From assembly GCF_030035675.1 (NCBI RefSeq), contig NC_084482.1, positions 220,433,943 through 220,497,942 of the forward strand: 64,000 nt of DNA, in the 5' to 3' direction. The notes under the pieces were generated by a model. It saw only the letters and a program-made list of their open reading frames with translations. It had not been told where the DNA came from and searched no databases. A program made the position numbers and the translations under genes. Below are positions 1 to 13,200 of the stretch, one piece after another. Numbering within the stretch: position 1 is the first letter of the stretch; the number at the start of each line of letters is the position of its first letter. Origin of the DNA: Rhineura floridana (taxonomy: Eukaryota; Chordata; Lepidosauria; Squamata; Rhineuridae).

Positions 1-325
1 TAAAAACCATGTTATACACAAAAATACATTTTTTAGTTATTTATATTAATAAAATGTGTACACTGCAGAAGAATTTTATAAAGAACATAAAATGTACATT
101 AAAATGGTCAATAAAAAAATCAACATTTAAAAAACACTAAAAACCAATAAAATCAACAGTTAAAGGTATGCTAAACTAAACTATATGAAAACAATCAGTA
201 AGGAGACCATTAGAAACAAGGACTAGTATTTTTTTAAATCACTTCCCAGGAAGTATCTCAAAAATACCAACAATAAAAAAAACATTTCATATGCAAACCA
301 ATGAAAAACATTTTAAAATCCCACA

Positions 326-633
326 CAGACCCTCCGTGACGCAGAGTGGTAAGCGGCAGTAATGCAGCCGAAGCTCTGCTCACGTCTGCAGTTCGATTCC
401 AAGGGAAGGAGGAAGTCGAATGTCCAGTAAAAGGGGTCGAGGTCCACTCAGCCTCCCATCCATCCGTGTTCAGTAAAATGAGTGCCCGGCATATGCTGGG
501 GGGTAAAGAAAGACCGGGGAAGGAACTGGCAGTCCCACCTCATATATACGGTCTGCCTAGTAAACTTCGCAAGACGTCACCCTGAGAGTTGGAAACGACT
601 CGCACTACAAGTGCGGGGACACCTTTACCTTCT
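326..633 (+). mobile_element. Sauria-type tRNA SINE with Bov-B-like tail (unit A copy)
   Basis: A 308 bp tRNA-derived SINE. An A-box-like gcagagtggtaagc lies near 341 and a B-box-like gttcgattcc near 391. The body includes the typical Sauria SINE stretch around aaaatgagtgcc and ends in ggggacacctttacctt, the tail type shared with Bov-B LINEs. An 11 bp target duplication, aaaatcccaca, lies at 315-325 and 634-644. The same insertion with the same duplication is in units C and D. Unit B has the unoccupied site at 16527-16537. The family name is from memory of the consensus. Confidence 0.87.
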
Positions 634-1140
634 AAAATCCCACAGAAACAGTAATAAAGCTCTGCACTTAAAAGGTTTGTTGACAAAGGAAGGTCTTCTA
701 TAGGCACCACAAAAAAAAACACCTGTCTGATATGTAACAGGAGGAAGTTCAAAAAAGTAGATGCCACCACACAAAAGGCCAGGTTTCTCTATCATGCAGA
801 GTGGACTTCCTAATGAGATGGTATGCGTAAGAGGCCATCTTCTGCAGACTTCAGTGATGGGCTGCATATATAACAGGTGAGATAATCTTTTAAGAATCCT
901 GGCCCCAACCTGTATAGAGCTTTAATCTATGTAGCCTGCAAGATGAAGAATAAAGCTCCCATTGAAGTTCTTTCCATACTCCCTACATTTCAATTGTTTC
1001 TCCTGTGTATCCCCTGTGATGTAAGCCTACTGCTTTCATTGAATCTCTTTCCATACTCCGTGCATTAAAAAAGTTACTCCACAGTATTTTTTCATGTGAA
1101 GTAAGTGTGCTCTGACTGAAACTCTTTCCACTCACTACAT

Positions 1141-3141
<2,001 letters not shown>

Positions 3142-3200
3142 TTATCTGCTTCTCTATTTTTACATCTCCATTATTCTCCCCCTTTTATCTTTGCATGGCC

Positions 3201-4616
3201 CTCCCTCCCTATTCAATATCTATATAAACTCGCTGACAAAACACCTGTCGGCAGTAAACTCTCACCCTCCTGTCTTGGCAAGGAGGCACTTAACCTGTCT
3301 TCTATATGCCGATGACATTGCCCTGTTATGCCAAACGCAGGTGGGCTTATGTTGTCTCTTAAGAGAACTTGCCTCCTTTTGTGTGGATGAACTTTTGAGA
3401 ATTAACTGTGCGAAATGCAAGGTTTTAGTTTTCACCAAAAGTAGACATAAACACCGCTGGCAAATTGACAACCATATTATTGACCAAGTCAACGCCTTCA
3501 GTTACCTTGCCATTGCATTCCATCCCTTAGGTTCTTGGAATGCGCATTTTGTCCAGTCTGCTGCGACCGCACAGAAATCAGCCAGAGCTTTACTGACCTT
3601 CTTTTATACAAAGGGCGGTCAGTACATTCCGGCAGCAGTCCAGGTATTCAACACCAAGGTGCTTCCTCAACTTCTTTACGGGACCCAAATTAGTAGTGCA
3701 GGCAATTACGCATTGTTGGAGAGGGTACAATCTAAATTCATGAGGTCCGTTTCGGGCCCTCCGAGATGTGTCCCCAATGTGACCTTACGCTTGGAATTAG
3801 GTGCCCTTCTGATTGAGACCCACGCTTGGATATAAAAATTTTACTACTGGATGAAGCTGCTATTTTTACCCACTGGATTGCCCCCCTTAACTTTGGAAGG
3901 TTCCTTCCAATCTCAATGGCAACGGGTAATGATTCACAAACTCGGAACTCTCGGTTTTTCGCTCCCAGCGATTGGTGCCCTAGGCCATACAACCGCTAAA
4001 ACAATAATCATCCAACGCCTCAGAGATGTTGAGTATCAGAACAACATGAGCCTAGTTGCCGCTTATTCACAATGCAGTATTAATGTAAATTCCTGTAACT
4101 TGGCCACTTACATTTCAAATTTATCTACCCCAAAACTCAGGAGAGGTTTTACCCTGGTACGATTCAATGTTCTGCCCTTGGCACTAATGGAGGGTACATA
4201 CAGGGGCGTCGATTATTATGATCGAACTTGCCCCTGTGGAGCAGATGCGGTGGAGACAGTGAACCTTGTACTACTTTGCTGCCCTTTTTATTTAGATCTC
4301 CGCCTTAAGTTCATCTCCCCACTTTTATCTAATCTTCCTCTGAGCCCAGAAGCTATGATTTTACAATATTTAATGGCAGATTCAAAATCACGGATCACTC
4401 TGAGGTCGCCTCGTTCTTCACAGCTGCTATGGCTCGCAGGAGGGACCTAATGCGATGTCTATTAGATCAAGGTTTTGGCTAGATTACTATGTGGACCCGG
4501 TTTTAGCTTTTTAGCTTTCTCACTGCACTGATACTGTATTCTATTCTATCTGCACTCTGATATTCAGAGGATCCGTAATTATATCGCTGGTCTTCGACCG
4601 TAATAAAGATTTTACG
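3201..4616 (+). mobile_element. 5'-truncated non-LTR retrotransposon, RT C-terminus (unit A copy)
   Basis: A LINE 3' part inserted in the long intron, flanked by 16 bp target duplications ttatctttgcatggcc at 3185-3200 and 4617-4632. It begins inside the reverse transcriptase (LFNIYINSL, then YADDIALL as the catalytic YADD box). It continues through the thumb/C-terminal region (LPQLLYGTQI, ERVQSKFMRSV) and ends with a CPCG-ET-CCPFY cysteine motif and a 3' tail with aataaag. An in-frame TAA at about 3833 interrupts the frame in this copy. The clade is uncertain; the C-terminus recalls Ingi/Vingi-type elements. It is shared with B and D, and unit C has the empty site. Confidence 0.85.
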
Positions 4617-4917
4617 TTATCTTTGCATGGCCAGATGAAAGCAAGGTTACCTGAATATCTTACAGTCTCACACAGCAACACAAATTCCTTTCAGGTCCAT
4701 ATAACACTTGATGTCACTAAGCCCAGATTTGTCTGGGTTTCCTCCTACTGCCATACAACTGTGATATATATTTCTAAAATAATATGCAATGAAAAGTGGG
4801 GTGTGGGGGAAGAGAAGGGCAGCAAGACTGCAGAACAGGACAAACTGGGCACAGCTCACTTCTCCTTGATTCTTAATAATTTGACTGCAGTCAAAAGAGC
4901 CGGTCAGACAGGAATAT

Positions 4918-5070
4918 AGGAACAAATGAAGTTGTGATATACTGAATCAGACCCCTGGTCCCTCGAGCTCAGTACTGTCAATACTGGCTGGCAGCTACTC
5001 TGCAGGTTTTCAGATAAAGACACTTCCAAATTCCACCTGAAGATTCAAGGGATTAAACTTAGCTGAGCTA
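4918..5070 (-). mobile_element. Degenerate tRNA-derived SINE relic (unit A)
   Basis: The stretch tactgaatcagaccc, followed by ctcgagctcagtactgtc and ggcagctactctgcagg, matches the 3' half of a common squamate tRNA-derived SINE read on the minus strand. The same family is better preserved at 27824-28025 and 44894-45100. The tRNA-related head is not recognisable here. Confidence 0.6.
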
Positions 5071-5479
5071 AGACAGGGATGGCCAAAGACCAACACTACA
5101 CGAGTTTGCAATGATGCTCTGAACCGTAAGGGGAATGCCCGACTGATCTCTCCCCTTCATCAAAGCCCTGTACAATTAGATCTTGTTCTTCCAGCCAAGA
5201 GACTAAGCCCAGGTTTGACATTTCTTTCAAAGATACAGATAAGCTAGTTAGTTCTGAACTGAAATTATTCTCCTCTCTCCAAAACAAAGAACGATCTTAG
5301 ATCTCCTGGAGATGAATAGCACAGGGACATGTAGATCCAAATGTCTCTTGTGGACAAGAAACTGTTCAAAAACCTCAATTCAGTGACACTGTGGAAACCA
5401 ATCCAGCTATCTTAATTTGGGGGATTTCTCAGCAGATGGGAAGGAAACTTCAACCTGGATGCCATTCCCCCTCCTTATA

Positions 5480-5575
5480 TGAACAGCCTGGCTGGATCAG
5501 ACCACAGGCCTATCTATTCCAGCATCCTCACAGTGCCAAAGTGGATGCAGATGGGAAGTCTACAGGGAGCACATG
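5480..5575 (-). mobile_element. CR1/L3 LINE 3'-tail relic (unit A)
   Basis: The stretch gctggatcagaccacaggcc, continuing with ccagcatcctcacagtg, is the reverse complement of the 3' untranslated tail of the CR1/L3 LINE seen whole at about 31700-31841. It is an old fragment shared by units A, B and D. Confidence 0.6.
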
Positions 5576-5623
5576 AAGGCATCACTTAGCTCCAGCTGTT
5601 GTTCTGATTCCAGAGATATCACA

Positions 5624-5910
5624 TCTATTTATTTATTTATAGGCTCTTTGTATACCGCTATTTCATTAGAAACGTCAAAGCAGTTTACAACACGTTAAGG
5701 AAAAGCAACCACCATAAATGAAAAACATCAAATATACAATAAAAACAAAGGTCAAGTGTTGTGAAAAGAGCATGCTCTTAATTGCCTGCCTGGTGCAACA
5801 GAACGGTTTTCAGCAGGCGCTTCGAAGTTAAAACAGAAGACGCCTGCTGAACCTCTGTTGGCAGAGCTTTGCAGAGAACTGGGCCTATGACAGTGAAAGC
5901 ACGATTTCAT
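5624..5910 (-). mobile_element. L2/CR1-like LINE 3'-end relic (unit A)
   Basis: A tatttatttat tract is followed by ggctctttgtataccgc and gcagtttacaacacg, then by text that read on the minus strand resembles the end of a LINE ORF and its 3' UTR. This arrangement is typical of LINE 3' ends in squamates. The homologous relic lies at about 20594-20880 in B and 60054-60330 in D. Confidence 0.5.
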
Positions 5911-8321
5911 GTCAATGTTCAAATCATTTAAACTCTATAAAATCTAGTTTCAAAGGAGATGAAGCTTCATCATATATAGGGAGTAATTTACAAATGAATG
6001 CAAGCAAGAGTGAATTCGTTACAAAAAATTTTAAATGTCTCTATGCAAAGCACAGTAGCAAGCTGGAGGATTGCAAAGGGAGACATCCTGGTTTGCTCCA
6101 AGAAAGCTAAATTGAGGAAGGTAACCTGGAAAGAAGGTGATGTGGAAGGCTAGTGACCAACTAATTTCAGAGATGAAAGGGAGACATCCTGGATAAACTG
6201 AGGAAGGTAACCTGGGACGCACGTGCAAGAAAGGAAGATGCTTTAAATGCAATTATAATGCCAATATAGAGGTACTGATTAAACAGAAATTATAACTTTA
6301 GGGTTTCTATAGGTTTCAATTAATCATAAAATGGCATCAGTATTTGTTAGGGAAAAGCTTTAAAAGAGCAGGTCACTTTGGGTCACCAATGATTGATATT
6401 TGAGGTTTAGAAAGTCTCGAAGGTCACAAAAAGCAAAACCAAAAGGAGACAGAAACCACAAAGTTTAATCTGAAAAAGTCAAACAAGTGTGCACTTTGAA
6501 AACAACTTATGTAGTCAGGGCAGACACTTTCCAGGAAAGAAGGAGATGTGGAAGGCTAGTGACCAACTAATTTCAGAGATTTGACATTAAAACATCTTTA
6601 AGTAAGAGGGGGGAACATCCGTGAGGGTATATAAAGATTCAGTGTTGTGAAATCCTTCTACAGCTTCTAAATCTCCACTCAGGGGCTCTGTGGTAACCAA
6701 TCCAGCCATCTTAATTTGGGGGATTCCTCAGCAGGTAGAAAAGAAACTTCAACCTAGCGGCTCTTCCTCAGAACAGCCCTGTTGAATCAGACCACAGGCC
6801 TATCTAGTCCAGCATCCTCACAGTGCCTGATCAGATGCGAATGGGAAGTCTACAGGGAGGACAAAGGCACCACCCTCCGATCTGACATAAGATGTGTGGC
6901 AGATAAAGGTGAGGCTTCAAAAGAACCACCAGCACCTTGAAATGCGCTGCCAATTCCTCCTTTGCTGGACTGGGGCACACTTGCACCTGCCAGTCAGCTG
7001 ATCAGCGGTTGAATGAGTCTTTGCTCAAGGAAGGGGAAGCTGTTTCCATTGGATGGAAATCACTTCTCCCTCCCAGCGCTGCTCTGTGAAGCAGCCCCAT
7101 TCAGCTCCTGAAGTTGAAAAAAGCAGCGTGGGGTGGCGAACCAAGGGCTCAGCTTGGCTGTGGGTGCCTGTTCCCTTTCGGAAGCCACTGCTTTTTAGAA
7201 AGATCGGCTGTGCATGGGACTTCTCTGGCAGGCAGCCCATCTGAAAGGCACCTTTTTTCCCTCCCCCCCTGCTCAATGAAAGGAGGGGGAAGGGTGCTTC
7301 AGAGAGCACTTTGCAGCTTTAAGACAGTCACTGTGCTCCCAACGGGGCAAGGGTTGCACTCAGGTCCTGCTTGCTTGCTTCCTATAGGCATGCTGCCATT
7401 GGCCGGATCTTCTTAAAGACATCTAAGATGTTCTCCAGGAGAACTCACACCCTGATGGGTCAATTAATCTGCAACGAATCATATTAAACAGGAACTGAAA
7501 AATCCTACAATTTCCAAACCAAAATGGGGCCTCAACGCAGCTGAACATCTACCTGTTGATGTCGCATCTTTGGGATACTGGATAAAGGGATCTTTTCTTT
7601 CTTCCCAACACGAACGGAGGTCCGACTCTTTGAAGGAAATAGACAAGACTAGTTACTTTTGACCAGAAAATATTCAGCCGTTACAAACAGAGATTTTTAT
7701 AGATAAGAAAAGGTATAATTTTGATCTGGTAAGTCCTGCTCTCGGTGAATACAACAGAGTTGTGTGGACCAAGTAGGGTCAGTCTGGCACTTGTGAACAT
7801 GCGTCCACTGGGCATGAAGCTCATCTTGAAATGCTTGTTGGGGGTGAACCTAGTAAAGCCAGCTTCTTAGTAGGCTGCAAACTACTAGGGCAGAACCTAG
7901 TAAAGTCAGCAACAGCGGATGCAATTCACTGTGTCACAGGCCACCTGTATTTATAGAAATTGGCCATCTCCAATTCTTTATAATTGATTTACATAAAATT
8001 ATGTGTGGAAAAGTAGCGCAAACAATACAAGCCAAAACATGAGTAAAAAGACAAGCTGCCAGTTAAAGTGTCTTTTTTCCTTTGAGTTTTGTTTACAGTA
8101 GTTCCAAAATAAATTCTTTCCCGTAAAGTATCAACATTTTATAAGGAGTCCGGGCATTCAGCCAATGATCATGTCTATATATGGCTGAAGCTGTACAGGG
8201 GTGAGTCAGGAGAACTTATCAGAATACAACATCAGCATCAAGATGCAGGTTAGGATGAGAGTTCAAATGATGGAAACAAGAGTATAGTAGTAATATGAGC
8301 ATGAACTGACAGAGTCTAGAT
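5911..8321. other. Intronic sequence without recognised genes (unit A)
   Basis: Part of the long intron between the finger exon and the upstream exons. About 6780-6870 is a minus-strand CR1/L3 tail relic (agaccacaggcctatctagt). About 7320-7420 is a plus-strand relic of the same tail (caggtcctgcttgcttgc). The phrase gggagacatcctgg occurs twice near 6080 and 6180, a small local duplication. I see no exon, RNA gene or conserved motif. The short open frames on both strands have no recognisable domain. Confidence 0.5.
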
Positions 8322-8457
8322 CAGGGTTTCCCAACCTTTTTTCCACAGATGTTGCTGGACTACAGTTCCCATAATTCCTGACCATTGGCCATGCTGGATG
8401 GGGCTGATGGGAGTTGTAGTCCCACAACATCTGTGGCTCAAAGGTCGGGAAACCCTG
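8322..8457. mobile_element. hAT-type MITE, 136 bp (unit A copy)
   Basis: A short foldback element with terminal inverted repeats: cagggtttcccaacc at the left and ggtcgggaaaccctg at the right, the complementarity continuing through the acagatgttg / caacatctgt segments. The flanks are gtctagat (8314-8321) and ctctagat (8458-8465). An 8 bp duplication and CAGGG termini fit the hAT superfamily. It is too short to encode a transposase. Unit D holds the same insertion, and unit B has the uninterrupted site gtctagat at 26520-26527. Confidence 0.85.
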
Positions 8458-9035
8458 CTCTAGATAGATACAAACTAGAGCTATAAAAGACAGACAGCCT
8501 TGGGGATTTTTACCAGTTGTCCGTGACACTGGTCGAAGAAAGAACCACCTGCTCTGAGTGTTAAGGTCCACACGCAGCAAAGGTGAGATCACTCCTTTTC
8601 AGATGGAAATCAATGTGACCTATGCTGTCCTTTGAAATGCAACACGTTAGCGTACATCCCCTTTGTATGTGCTGTGTAAGACCTATGTTCTGATATGTGG
8701 CTATGTCCACAAAGTACAGTAAATTAGACGTGTTAATTATACATAGACACTGATAAAGATTTCCTTTCTTGATCGGCCATTAGATATTCCTAGACGTAAA
8801 AAGATTCTTCGCTGGGATCTCTGGCCACTTGGTTCACCTGGTCACACCTAACTGACGGCAAAAACTATTATGTATATCACACACGCACACGCCTGTCTTG
8901 CTTCTGCTACTGCAGGAGGCAAGAGAGGAAGATGAGGTGCAATATTGCGCATTGCTGGTTTCTGTTATCAGTTCGTTATTTTCTTCCATTTTTTTACAGC
9001 TCTGCTATTAGTGGATATTTACTTATTCATTGTCA

Positions 9036-9470
9036 TGTAGGTGAATTATACGTCACCATTCTGGACAGGACAGTTTATAATAAAGAAGAAGTAGATAAGA
9101 ATATATAAACATCCCCAAAAAACTCCCACACTCCATCCAAACACACAATAAAACACTGAATGACAACTATTAAAAGCAGCAGGAATTTTAGGTCTGTCTT
9201 CCTCCGAACACCTTCCCAAAAAGATGTGTCTTCACCGACGGCATGGAAGTATAAAGAGACGAGGCCCGATGTATGGAGAATGTTCCATGTCGAGGAGCCT
9301 TTACTGAAAAATCACCATGTACCTCATCCCGTGTAGGGACCACCAGGAAGGCCTCATCTACTGATCTTAAAGCACGGGAGATTCATACAGGTGAAGGTGT
9401 TGTTGGCTGGCTACTACTTTTTGAGCCTGGGAGACCCTCCAGCTCAATATTGCCAATATGAGCTTTAAAA
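9036..9470 (-). mobile_element. Degenerate L2-like LINE C-terminus relic (unit A)
   Basis: Read on the minus strand this stretch weakly matches the last part of an L2-type ORF, the region just before the 3' UTR. It is preceded on the plus strand by tttacttattcattgtcatg, a LINE-tail-like sequence. It is heavily decayed. The same relic is in unit D from about 63640; unit B lacks it. Confidence 0.4.
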
Positions 9471-9929
9471 ATGGCTTCTATATGGGTCACTTTCCAACAG
9501 AAACAAAGAGGCCTGATGGGAAAAAGTAGCCTAAGGAGTAAAATTGGTCTTCTCAGCTGAGATGACATTGCAAGTTGTATGCACAGGACATGATCTGGTC
9601 AGGAGAGAGAACTCCCTCAGCTAACCAATGTGGGAATCTGCTTTGAAACCTTTCCCAAAAGTGGATAAAACTGAACTCCTGGTCCCACTCTGGGTTCCAG
9701 TTTGTGCGGTTCCTTTTGCTGCTTGAAATCTATCTTAGCCCCAGATGTCAACTGGGGTCTGACTCCATCACCCTCCCCTGCTTTTCCTTCCGTACCTCAG
9801 CTTCCTGCAGACACAATTGCAGGGCAGAGCTTGACTGTCTCTCGAAAAAGATCCCACCTCTCCAAGAGTGTATTTTAGGTGTTTTGCCAGAGTTCTGCCA
9901 GACACGTGTCACCGAATCACAAGTGGGGC

Positions 9930-10045
9930 GAGTGCTCATGTGTTCAGGTCCTGCTTGCAGGTTTCCCACAGGCATCTGGTCGGCCACTGCAAGAACCGGC
10001 TGCTGGAACAGACGGGCTATTGGCCTGATCCGGCAGGCTCTCCTT
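9930..10045 (+). mobile_element. CR1/L3 LINE 3'-tail relic beside exon 1 (unit A)
   Basis: The stretch caggtcctgcttgcagg, then ggtcggccactgcaagaacc and attggcctgatccggcagg, matches the CR1/L3 3' tail seen at about 31720-31841. It lies in the first intron about 105 bp from the donor site of coding exon 1. It is shared with unit B (about 29150-29262) and in part with C (about 45764-45790), so it predates the duplications. Confidence 0.65.
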
Positions 10046-10149
10046 ATGCAGCCTCAGAGGTAGTATTCTCCCAGAGCCCTCCCCGCTATGCTCAGGGAGA
10101 CGCACCCCAGCTGTCCCCTCGGTCTCTCCCCCAATGATCCTCCCCTTAC

Positions 10150-10224
10150 CTGATTGGGCTGCCCGGCTGCTCTTTCCACTCTATCCCACAGAAGAGAGAA
10201 TCCGGACGGTGCCTCTGAGGCCAT
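10150..10224 (-). pseudogene. First coding exon of the unit A KRAB-ZNF (orphaned)
   Basis: An ATG at 10224 opens 25 codons (MASEAPSGFSLLWDRVERAA, then GQPNQ) that end at a consensus donor, CAG|GTAAG (donor at 10149-10145). The sequence is nearly identical to the first coding exons of B and C, with Phe instead of Leu at residue 9. In B and C this exon splices in phase 0 to the KRAB exon. In unit A the segment holding the KRAB exon is missing: sequence corresponding to about 27223-29022 of B is absent at about 9800-9815. Splicing this exon directly to the finger exon would be out of phase. The exon looks intact but has lost its partner. Confidence 0.75.
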
Positions 10225-13200
10225 GGTGCTGCCTGAGAGGGAGGAGTAAACTAGGCCAGCTCTGGGACTCCCACAGCTTTCACCACGATGCACGTTTTGT
10301 AGGGAGCAGCTCTCAAGGGCCTGCAGGGGAGAGACGGAGGATGGGAGGGATTTCATCCTTCATGCAAATTTGGGTTCCAGAGGTTTGAATGTTATAAGCA
10401 GCCTCAATCCAAATAAATAAATGGCACGTCCCTTTCCTCTGTTGTTTTCCCCCACAATGCTTGATCTGCAAAAGGCCTTAAAGGCCCCAAATCTCTCTCA
10501 GAACATTCTCCAGTTTCTTCCAGACTTTTCTCCATGCTTGGGCACCTCTTCTGTCCTTTGCTACCCCCAGGAATTTCACCCATCTCAGACCCCTCACCTC
10601 TCATCTCTGCTTCTGCTTCCGTAAAGTCTTTAATTCCTGAGCCCCACAGAGTTTCTTCCTCACATTGTGAACCATTTCAGGCTTTATTATTGGGCCCTTT
10701 TCATCATGGATATAATTAAAAATTTATTCTGCACAGATATTAATTCCATGTCATCTCCCTGACAGTTGGCAAAAAAATAGGTTTTGCACACATTGTAAAG
10801 AAAAACTGGGGGTGAATTTGGTCAAATGACTCCATCTTGGAGCTTCCTGGGGATGCAAAACACCTCCAGTCTTTCCATCAGAAATATGGGGAGAGGAAAA
10901 GTGAGATGCATTCAGTCTGGTTCAGCTCACTGGGCAATGAAAAGAGTATGAAGAGCTACTTGCAATACATCCATTTCAAGATCAGCAGGACATGTTATTT
11001 GGTACCATCCACTTGTATAATCTGAGTTAACCTTTAGACATTTCTGGACTACAACTCCCATCATCCCTGGCGTTTTGCCATGTTGTCCAGGGCTGATGGG
11101 AGTTGGTCCAACCATACCTGGAGGGCACCAAGTTACAGAACACTACTCCAAGTTGGAGAGGTGATGCACGAGGTGGAAAGCTTAACAGCAAACTCACCAC
11201 ACAGGGTTGAGCAACTGGGGTAATAAGTTGATTTGCTTATTATAGGTTTATCCAAACATTTCAATATATTTTTATATTTCTATGCAGGCTTTCCTCTAAT
11301 GAGCTCACCGTGGGAAACATAATTTGTCCCCCTCCTTTTGTCTTCACAACAACACTGTCACTGGGCCCAGGACACCACCTGAATTTCACTCTTGAGCAGG
11401 GATTTGAACCTGGGTCTCTGTGGACATAGTTCAGCATTAAACTATGATTCCAATACAATAGACACACACACTTCCACAGATGTGGAAGGTCCCACACAGA
11501 GTGGATGTCTGAAATGTAGAGTGGCACATAAAAGTTTATCCTCACAACAATCCAGTGAGGTGAGCTGGGCTGAAAAAAAGTAGACCCAGAGACCTGCATA
11601 GATCTGGGGGGGAGGTCTTAGACCCCTTACTTTTTTGGGAGCAGGCTCTCAGCAGAGTCCCCATGTCTCCAGCAACCTATGAGCCAATCAGCAAGAAAGG
11701 AGAGTGTATTAGCCACTGAGAAGAATCTTCTAACATGCTTCCTTGTTCTTTCCTGATAATTAGAGTGAATTAGAGTGAAAGGAGGTGAAGCCAGCCACTG
11801 AGACTCTTCTCAGTAGGCAACACTTTGCCCTTCCATGTTTTTCAGCTTCTAGCTGTGGGAGAAGGCATTAACATGCATCCCATTCTCAACCCAGCAGGAA
11901 CAGGATGGGAGGGGGCATGGCCATCATGAATGGACCCTGCACTTCCGAATTTGCCACTACACTACTGTAGAGATGTGAAGGACCATAACAAAAGTGGAAA
12001 ATTTGGGAGGGCACTGACCCCGCTCCTTGGAGAGCTCTGTATTGCTGTCCTGGGCTCCTACTGGGAGAAAGGGCAGGATATAAATCTAATAATTAATTAA
12101 TTGCGCTGAAGAAATGTCTGACTTGTTCCTGGCTACAAGAGACTCTACTATACACATGTCAGTGACACATCCATAGCTCTACCCACTCTGGCATTTGACA
12201 GTAAATTGGCCCTTGGACTGCTGCTTGTGCATAAATGTGGCCCTCGGGTTGAAGAATATTCCCTAACCACTACATTAGCCACAGGCTCTCATCTGAGACC
12301 GCCTTACAGGGCTCTTGCGACCACTGCCCAGCTATTGTGCTTTGGACAGGGGGGACGCTGGCTGCCAGCACCCCCACAGATGAGCCAATCCTGCAAGAGA
12401 AGCTGAGATCCACCCCAAGGGGGCTTCGATGTTGGAGGGAAACTGACCAGACCCTCTTCCAGTGGAGGAAATCCAAAAGGGGCTCTCCCTCCAGCTGTGG
12501 GGCAGAAAAGCAGCACAGCATTCTCCCCTCCCCTCCAATGTGCCCCCCAACAAGGCTGCATCAAGAGGTCCCCCCTTTCCCCCCTGCCTGAGCTGCGTTC
12601 CATCCTTGGGGGGAATGGGCTGACCTGCAAAAGGGTTGGGGGGCAGCTTCAGTGGAAACAGTTTTGGCCACACTTTGCCTCTGGACTGCGTGGATCAGGC
12701 CCCCTCCACACACTTTCTATGGGTTCCCAGAGGGAAGGGAGGGCTCTTCCATCAACCCCCTCCCCCTCCCAAAAAACAAATCTTCCTTCCCTCATCAGTC
12801 CCCTGTCAGGCCCAGGAATTGCAAAGGCAGCTCCCCTCCCCCAGCTGTGGCCCTCAAAACAACACAGGACATCAACCCCCAACATGCAGCCGCCCCCCAA
12901 GTGCCCCTCTGCAAAGCTGCATCCCCTTGCCCAGGCTCTGGCTTCCAAGACGGCCTTGCAAAGCCAACCCCGCGGCACTTTGCAAATGGATTGCATGCAC
13001 CAGGGACCGCCAGAGGAAAAGGAGGGAGTGGCCCCCCCTTCCCTCACCCCCCAACAAAAATACCAAATCCTCCCCCCCCTTTGCACCTCTTTCTCCTCTG
13101 CACGAATTCTTTCTTTACCCAGAATACGAATTAAGACAGCCCCCCCACTTACCCTTCAATATTCCCTCCCCCCTCCATGTGATTAAGACTTCCTGCCTCT

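Noticed and set aside
326-420. A functional tRNA gene
   Set aside because: The A- and B-box-like motifs belong to the head of the SINE; no complete cloverleaf, and the same unit is repeated with target duplications.
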